Assembly: GCA_012845835.1 (NCBI GenBank)
Contig: JABAKD010000025.1
Location: 25,386,673 to 25,450,672 of the forward strand
Length of the DNA: 64,000 bases
Direction: 5' to 3'
Source of the DNA: Undaria pinnatifida
Taxonomy: Eukaryota > Sar > Phaeophyceae > Laminariales > Alariaceae
Part shown: positions 47,901 through 57,051 of the stretch, in pieces
Numbering within the stretch: position 1 is the stretch's first letter
How the letters are laid out: each line of letters opens with the position of its first letter
Made by a program: the position numbers and the translations under genes
Notes under the pieces: model-generated
What the model was told of the DNA's origin: nothing
Database searches by the model: none
Seen by the model: only the letters and a program-made list of their open reading frames with translations

Positions 47901-50900
47901 ACGCCTGGCCCAGGTATAGAAAACCGAGTCATAATGCAAAAAACGAGAGCGATTTTTCCCATGTTTTGGGGTTAAGCAGCCTCGTCATCCAAAAACAAAA
48001 GAAAGCCAAAAAGGGGTATACCTTAACACATTTACCTTAGCCCGAGTATCCCCCGCCCCCCCCCCCCCGCCTCCCCCTACCTCTCGGAAGACCCTCCACC
48101 CAATAGCAAACAATGTAATTGGCGCAAGACACCACCCTTGTCTCAGATGCCGCCTCCACCGCAGGAAACCCCCGCCGGGGGTGATAAAAAATGGTATAAA
48201 ACGAACTCAGCATCACCCAGGTGATAAAAGAAAGGGCGCAACGCCAACTCAGTATCACCCAGGGTGGTTACTTAGGCCAAACGTACAAAACTACGGTATC
48301 CTAGGGCGTCTACGACACAAGCATGCCCTCACCTTTTACCCCCTCAGCCTTAGCATCGCCGTACAAGAAGCACCTCGTGTGCATAAACGTGCTCAAGCAG
48401 TGGTGCAGCAGCGGCCCCCTTTCCGACACCCACAGCTTCAAACCCTGGCTAGAAACGCCCACCCCACCCCCACCCCCACCCCCGCCCCCCCCACCGCCTC
48501 CAAATCCACCCGGCGCGGGTGCTCTGCCCCCCTCCGATTCGATGTGGCTCGCTACGCTCCTCGCCAATTTTTGCCCGTGAAATCGCCCACTCGCAGTAGC
48601 TGCTACTGCTGCTGCAGCTGCTTTCTCTGCTGCAACTGCTGCTGCCGCTGCAGCTGCTATTTCTCGGGCTGCTGCTGCCATGGCCTCTGCTGCTTCATCG
48701 TCGTCATCACCATCAGCAGTCGCGGCGGCAGCGGCGGCGGCGGGAGTTGTATGATGGCCGTCTTGCGAAGGGGGGGGGGGGGGGGGTGCGCCACGCCGCG
48801 ACGCTGCAAAGGTAGGCCACCTCGAATAGTCGCCCAAGCTTTTTTTTCGTCCGACAAGATAAGACAGTATATAGAAGAGGGGGGATAAAAAGTGCAGGAC
48901 AGCAAAGGGGGCAGGGCATAAGGAGGAGAGGGGGGGCAGGGAGGGCAGGGCATTAGGGAGGGGGGGGGGGGGGGGGCATTCATTGTTGCTTGCCTCATTC
49001 ATTTGACCATGGACCACGCATCCTTTCCAGACGGCGCACCGTTCCTACTCCTAATAGAGACACCTCCAACATTTGGGCGCTCATTACGCTTCTTCCATAT
49101 ACTACATGGAAAGTGTTTGCTCATCCATCCCCGTCCTGTTTCGCCGTCTACGGCCACTATCTATCTCCTAGGATAGCAATCGTTTTTTCGCTACTCTCTA
49201 GTATACCAAACTCTTCCATGTCACATACGTCTGATTTTCTCAACTCCTGTAACACATGCCGTTCCTCCTTGTACATTTCACATCCTCCTACTATGTGAGT
49301 CCTACCCTCTATTGTTGTGCCACACGGGCACCAGTTTGTAGCCACGTCCTCCTCCTCCTCCCGACTACTGGTGTATCTCTTTCTTTTTTCTGGTAGGTCC
49401 AGGTCCCCTACACGAAATCGCAGTTTCAGCTTTGTCGCGTAGTCCATTAGGCCGTGCAGATACGTTTTCATTCCAATACCTTCCCTCAACCCTCCGTATA
49501 TCTGTAACTGCTTCTCCTCTTTCACCTTATTTATTAGCGCTACGAAGCCTTTCTCTTTCTTCTATTCTTTCTCAAACGCCTGTCTTGTACCCGCCAAACT
49601 TCTCTATAGACAGTACCTCTTCTTGGTCTCCCCCTAAAATCCTTCCATATTTTCTCGACTACGTTATCCCATCTTATTCCAGCTCGCCCTTTTGTTATTT
49701 TTTCCCATAAGGAGGAAAGGGGGGGCAGGGGGGGCAAGGGGGGCAGAGAATTAGGGGGGGGGGGGGGGGAGGGGGGAAGGGGGGGGAGAGAGGGGAGAAG
49801 GGGGGGGGGGGGGGGGGGGGTGCCGGATATCCTGCAACGCCGTAGCCTCGACCCTTTGGTGGCTTTATCAGAGGGGAACGCTGACGAACAAACTTAACGA
49901 TTACAGCATATTCACCACACGAAGCAAAGCGGGCTCCTTCCTGGCTGACGGGGTGGTTACAACACGATATTAAGAACTGCAACCGAAGGGTTTTTTCGGC
50001 ACGCGCGTTGCATGATGAATGATAGTATTCATCAACAATCAGAGCGTGCTCATGCTAGACGGTTGATGAAGCCGCACACTTCGATTGTTTTGACCCTAAC
50101 ATCCTCACAACGCCCGAACGGAGCACGTCGGGTGGAGTGAGGGGGGGGGGGCAATGAGGAATAGGAAGGACGGGAGCAGGGGGGGAAGGGGGGATCAGGA
50201 GGAGGAGAGAAGCAGGGGGGTAGGAAACGAGGAACTGGAGGGGGGGGGGGGGGTATGCGGAAAAAAGGGGTGGGGGGTACGGGGGGGGGGGGGTAGGGGG
50301 GGGGGCGTGGGTTCAGCCATTCACATCCGCAAAAAGCAATCAACCCAAAAAACAAGAACGTAGCTTGTTCCCAAACCGTGGGTGGTACAGTGTAGTGCAA
50401 ACAAAAAATGTGTTTTTTTTTGGAGATTTTTTTGTCGGGGGGGGGGGGGAAGGCGCAGATGTCCGGCTTCTTTCTCCCCGCTCAACAGAGCAGCCTGCAA
50501 CTAGGCGGCCGGCCGTGCAACTTCACAATCGGCTTCGGTTGTAGCAAATAGCTACACCGGTGTATTTTAGGCTTCCACGTAAACTAGCAACTCGTTTCGC
50601 GCTTAAGAAACAGCCACGGGGTACTTTAACGCCTTTAGAGCCCCGAAACCCCTCCCTATGCCAAATCCAAGTAATTGCATCCCTCGAAAAGATTTTCCAG
50701 TTGTAAACGCGTTAAGGGCGGCCGTGAAAAATCGCAGCTCGCTTGGTTAGTGCACGCAGGCGGAGGCGCGGGGGCGGCGGTATGACGTGACGCGTCACTC
50801 ATGATCACACCTTTGTCTCATCCATGTCGGCCCCTCCGCCGTCGTTGCAGATGTCGAACAGGGCCTGGACCATCCCCGCCCGGCTGCTCCGACAAGATGA

Positions 50901-52759
50901 CGCCACTGTTTCGATAAAAAACGTAAGTATATTGTATGGCAGTGTTAGGTTTTCCTATCCATTACCTTGATCGGAGGGGGGGGGGAAGTTTTCGTTTTGT
51001 GTTTTCGTGTTTGTATATAAAAGCGAGGCCGAAAACCCTGGCTAACTCTTGCACAAGGCTATCATTAAAGCAGTGCGGTAAGTGGGCGATGTATGGTACA
51101 ACTATTTATATACCTGAAAACCAGAATTCTGCGCATGCAGCAAGACTCGTCACAAAAGGACTCCGATACACTTCCTCATGTACACCAGCATGTACAAATG
51201 CAAAGGACACGAAAAAAAAAAAAAAAAAATAATAATAAATAAAAAACATATTACGTTTTAAGGAGGAAACAGAACTTAAAACACACAAAAATTCCACGCG
51301 AACAAACACACCAAAAAACACACACAAGCAAAAACACAAAAAAAAAATAACGCACACACATACGCACAAAAAAAAAGCCAACACACCCACCCCCGTGCAC
51401 AAACCGAGTGCACCCCCCGCACCCTCCCTCACCTCCTTCGCGGAATCCTTCAAGCGTCAACACCTTCCCATCAGACTTCACGGCCTGCTTCTGGCACTCC
51501 AGGAAGAACGCCAGCAATCGCTCGGGAAACCAGTCAGCACCCTCCAGGACAAAGTGCTGCTTAAACTTGGCTGGATCCACATGCTTCCCGCCCGCGCCGC
51601 ACAGGCTCCTGGTTAGGGTGGGGAATGGGGGCAGGGAGGGTGAGCAACGGCATTGGGCATGACAACACCATATAGCCGTAGCCTCAGACATGCAAGCGAG
51701 TAAGGATCCAGTACCGCCACCACCACCTTCATCGCCACCACCACCATCATCATCACCACCACGACCAACACTAACAACAACACAGACAATCTCAACACCG
51801 ACAACACCAACACCAACACCAATACCAACACCAACACCAACACCAACAGCTCCAACGCCAACACCAACACAACCCCGATCAACGACCCCAATACCAACAC
51901 CAACAAATCCAACGCCAACACCAACACAACCCCGATCGACGACCCCAACACCAACACCATCACCATGAACAGCCCGCCACGGCCACCACCGCCATCAGCA
52001 AGAGGAAAACCACCACCAGCGTAACTGCCGCCAGCACCAGCGACAACAACAACAACAACAATCGAGTCTACCGACCACCTTAGCCCGTCCTCTCTCCCTC
52101 GAGAAACGGTTGACATTTTCAAAACCATCGATGCATGTGATTAGCCCATGACCTTTAACGAGTTGACGGAACAGGTAGACGATCGTCGACGGACACAGAA
52201 CAAAGATTGATGCGACAACGGTCGACGCATGTGAAAGCAGGTGCTACTGTATTAGCGGCTGATGTAGTCTGCTGCGACGGTACCTGGCATGGCATTCGCT
52301 TGCGTCAGTAAAAAAAAAGCGTCCCCCGCAACTGTCGACAATGACTCTACGCCGCTGTGGCCAGGTTCAAGTGAAGCAGTGTAGAATGGTCGATCGGTTG
52401 CTATTGGGCCCGGTTCCCTCTCGGCTATTAGGCTATTAGACTATTTCCCGACTAAGGCTAACGCAGCGGGGATGTTGCGATGTACACCCATTTTCGCTAC
52501 CGGAATTGAGGTACTTGAACGGGTGACTCTGTACCTTGAGGCTCACGAACAAAAAAGACAAAAAATAGGCAACTTTTTTTGGCGCAGCGTAGCTTTTACC
52601 GTTTCACTGCGGACTCCATGGCGCGTGCTCAAAACGGCACGAAAGCTCAAGATCCACAATTTTTTTTCAAACAGCGCGAAAGCTCTTCAAGATATCAAAA
52701 GAAACAACGGGGGTCGATCGAGCGAGTGACCCCAAGCCACATAAAAAAAAAAAAAAACG

Positions 52760-52790
<31 letters not shown>

Positions 52791-55071
52791 GAACTCCCTC
52801 AGCCGCTCGCTCGAATCCCTTATCCGCGTTCCCATACACTCCGTCACCGCGGTATGAGTACAGACGCGTGCTACGATCATAGAGGTATACCGTTTTTTGG
52901 CGAACATGTTTTCCGAACGACGGGGCTCCTTAACCCAAAATCGTCGGAAAAAAAAAATAATAGGCCAGATTTCGTTTTTCATGCTTTTCGTTGTGTACCT
53001 TGGCCAAAGGAGCTTTCATCTGGTAGCGGTGTTGTCTTTCTCCAAAAATCTGTTTCTTGAAGAGGTCTTAACCCCTTTAGAGCCCCCGAACCCCTCCCTA
53101 TACTAAATCCAAATAATTTTGTCCCCAAAAACGGGTTTCCAGTTGTCAAGGGGTTAACCTCCCAAATGGAGGAACCTTAGGAAGAAAAGCGGTGCACCTC
53201 TGTCGTAGCACCCGTCTAGAGGGGGACAGGGCATACTCTGGGAACGAAGGGTGACAGGATATCAATTCTACCGTCAGAGGGACTGTTTGTGGCATCTGAT
53301 CCGGATGATGGATGATGGGTAATGGATGAATTTTATTGGTTCGTGGTTGATGGACGATGGTTGAAGGATCATGGGCGATGGACGATGGGGTGAAGGCCAT
53401 GGGGTAAGGGCCATGGATGGGTTGATGATGACTGCATGATGGATAATGGTTGAATCATGGTTGGCGGAGAATGTTTTGTGTTCGATTGGACGATGATGGA
53501 AGATGGACGACGGTCCATGGTTGGTGGTGTATGGATAATGACTGATAGAGTAATGCTGAACATTGATGGGTGATGGTGAATAGTTGATTGATGATGGTTG
53601 ATTGAAAGTGGCTGGCGGTTGGACTAATGGGTTGATGGCGCATGGAAAATGATTAATGGGTTCTCGTTGATGGACACTGGTTGGAGGTTGGTGGCTGATG
53701 CTGTATGGTTGGTAGGTGGTGGTGGGTGGTTGGCGGGACAGTGGTTGACGGCGGGGGGCTACTGGTGGAAGTGAAGAACGATGATTGATGACGCATGGAT
53801 GTTGGTTGATTGTTGAGGATTGATGGATACTGGTTTGCGGTTGATGGCGGATTATTGATGGATCATGGCTGGTGGTTGATGGCTAATGGATGATGGTTGC
53901 TGGGAAACGGCTACCAGGGAGTGATTATTGGCTGGTGATCGACGGTTGCTTGATCATGGTTCATGGCGAATGGTCGATGTTTGTCGATGAATAAACGGCG
54001 AATGGTGCCTGATTGATGCTGGGTCGTGTTTGACGGTCGATGGTGCGCGGATGTTGGATGAAACATGATTGATGATAAGTGATTACCGGCAACGACTGAT
54101 GGCGGCTAACCGATGGTTAATCGCCGTTCACGTGGAACGAATGATGGTCGATGGTGCATAGATGGTGGATGATAGACGGATGATAGATGACGGCTGATTC
54201 ATGGCGCATCGATTTTGATGGAGGTTACGGAGGAAGGGACAACCGCGAACCGTGGTCCGTACGCGGTGCGGAGGCTTGCTGAATACCAATGTATCCAACG
54301 ACGCCAAGGGGAAATGAGCACCGGTGGGCGATTGCAGTGAGGTATGGGGACGTCGACACCGCACAATCTACGCCATCCTACCTGGTATATACCCGTTGCT
54401 ATTGGGCTGCTATAACAGCGCTACTGAGCTGTTGCTGGTGTTACTCCTATTGTCTGCTGCTGTCAAGCTGCTGCCGCTGCTTCTCAAGTTGTTGCTACTG
54501 TCGCCATTAACTCCTGCTGCTGCCGTTGCTGCTACCGCTGCCACTGCTTCTGCTGCTTTTGAGCTGACGCTGTCATTTCCGCGTCTGCTTATCCTGCCGC
54601 TGTCTACGCTGCTGCCGCGAATGAACAAGCTGTCGTCAAAAAGCGTGCGCAGGTTTACGGCGGACTTCTGAAGCAACTCGAACTGGCTCCCTACTTTTCG
54701 GCGTCCTCGAAAATACAGCAAAACCAACGGTACGTCATGCCGGCAAGCAGCAGCAACACGCACCAATCACCAAAACCAAACAACACTTCGAGCAGGCAGA
54801 CAACACTGACAGGGATTGCCTTAGCCCGAGAACGCCTCCATCGATTATGATATTCACATTAACAAGGGGTCGGGTAGGTGAAAGGGGAGGGCGGGGTGGA
54901 GGGCGGGGGAGGGGGGGGGGGGCGTACTCATTTGTTGATTGCCTTAGTCATTTGACCATTGACCACCCATCCCTTTCGAGACGGAGCACCGTTCCTACTC
55001 CTAATAGAGACACCTCCAACACTTCGGCGCTCATCACGCTTTTTCTATATATTACATAGAACCTGTTCGCT

Positions 55072-55115
<44 letters not shown>

Positions 55116-57011
55116 GTCGGCGGGAGGAAAACTATAAAAAGCAGTCCGCCCTCGCATCAGTATCATAGAACTGCCTGCAGTCACGCGAGTGTAGATAACA
55201 TACTTGGAAATAGAACAGGATACGGATTTGAGCGGTCAAAGGACCCATCCACTACTATAGGGTTTTTACCGGCACGTACTTCGTACTCACGTACACCTTG
55301 TACGTTCTGCTTCGTACTCAATACTGCTGTAGGTACTGGTACGTACGAGTACGTATGTAACGGGCTTGAATTTAGATTTGGATTCGTCATTTACAGCAGT
55401 GTGTTTGGTAATTTTCGAATCGCCGTCTCTAATGACGACGGCACCGCCGCTATGAAAAGGTGCGTTACTCACGCAAAGAGTAGCTGCAGCTGTCCGAACT
55501 CCTCGAAGGAGAACGGGCCCAGAGCTGCCGAACCCTTCTTCTGCAGGGCCGCCTGCAGCTGCTGCTCGTGCTGCTGCTGCTGTTTTCGTGATTCCTCCTC
55601 GGTGGCAGCGGCGTTGCTGTCATGGCTGGAGCCTTTGGTCGATGTCAGGGAGGTGGAGGACGACTTCTTCGCGAACGACGCCTTCTTCGCGAGGGACTTC
55701 CACATCGTGCCTTGTTGGCCAGACTGCTGTTGCTGCTGTAATATTGGTGAGAGATGATCGATGAGGTGATGAGTGATGAGTTGACGGTTTGATGATGACG
55801 ACGATGATCGTTTGACGATGACTTATTTTGACGATGGGTGACCTGATGACTTGCTTGCTTGCAGCTTGACGATTGACGATTGATGCCTACGTACTGATAA
55901 GTTGACCCGTTTCCTCCTTCCTTTGGGTTACGAGCGTCTCCAGGAACACAAGTAGTAGCCACGGGGACCGACGGCGTAGTAGGCAGATAGCAGCGAAGCA
56001 CGCACGTGTGCTTTCCTGAAACGTCCTTCGTGCGAACAAGAAGGCTGCAGAGGGCCCGTTATCGAGACTCCCTGTTATACTCCTGCTGCGGTTGCGCGCA
56101 TCAGTCACTACTGCTGTCAGCACCTCCTCCGTACGGCCAACACAAGTGAAGGGCTCCCAATAGTGCCTGTTGAAGAGTGCCACTGCTCTCTATAGTGCCG
56201 TTAGATAAATGGCTTCGCACGACTAGAACCTATAATATCCCTACCCCCAACAGTGCTAGTGCCCTGAACAGTGCCGATGAGCACATATCGGCACTATTGG
56301 GAGCCTCCCACCGCACCCCTGTAAAGGAGCGCCCCCGAATATCAGTACGAGATCTAGACGCCCGTATTCCGCCCCCCACAGGCCTCGTGGTCGGGGTGAA
56401 GGTAAGACTCAAGCCTCAAGATGTGACGTACGTTCTTCTTCTGTGACGTCAGATGTAGCGAACTTGAAAAATTTGGAGGAGTTGGGGAGTGGCATCTTCG
56501 TGGTTTCATCGTGAATCTTCGTTTCCTTCAACCGTAGTATATACCCAGTAGGTAGGGCAGCGGTGGTCTCCCTAGGCGTATCACGTATAGTGCGGTATCG
56601 GCCACCCAGCAATACTGGCATTACAAAAGAACACCGGCACTATTGTTCGAGCAAGGTTCTGTAGCGCAGATACTGGTGATAGTATCGTGTATGCCGGTGG
56701 TGCCAAAGGATTCTATCAGCAATCGGTCGCCCCGGTGGCGTATCAGGTTATCCTCGAGCCTGGTATAGGTCAGTTTCGTGAGTTCGAGCCCCGCCGAGTG
56801 CATACTCGTATAAATTCGTTGGGACTTTTTCTTGTGGACAAATTGACTTGCGGAAAGCGCGAGAGCGCGAGTTAGCAACATTCGATGAACAATCGACGAG
56901 CAGTGGGATTGCTGAACCCTATGCGCGATAAAAATTGAAGGCAAGAACCGGGGAGGAGAAGGGATGACACCTGTGACCACGGCTTGTCCAGAAGCTGGAA
57001 AGTGAAAGTGT

Positions 57012-57051
<40 letters not shown>

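Noticed and set aside
48310-49017. 235-codon frames on both strands
   Set aside because: Only 48333-48444 on minus is a phase-compatible exon; the rest is GCTGCT-type and C/G tract translation.
51690-52128. 171-codon minus frame, Val/Leu-rich, resembling membrane segments
   Set aside because: It is the reading of the ACACCAACACC microsatellite, not a membrane protein.
54410-54766. Extra TLDc exon on minus (LRTLFDDSLF)
   Set aside because: Exons 1a and 1b both splice to exon 2 in perfect phase; this frame runs into Ser/Ala repeat translation.
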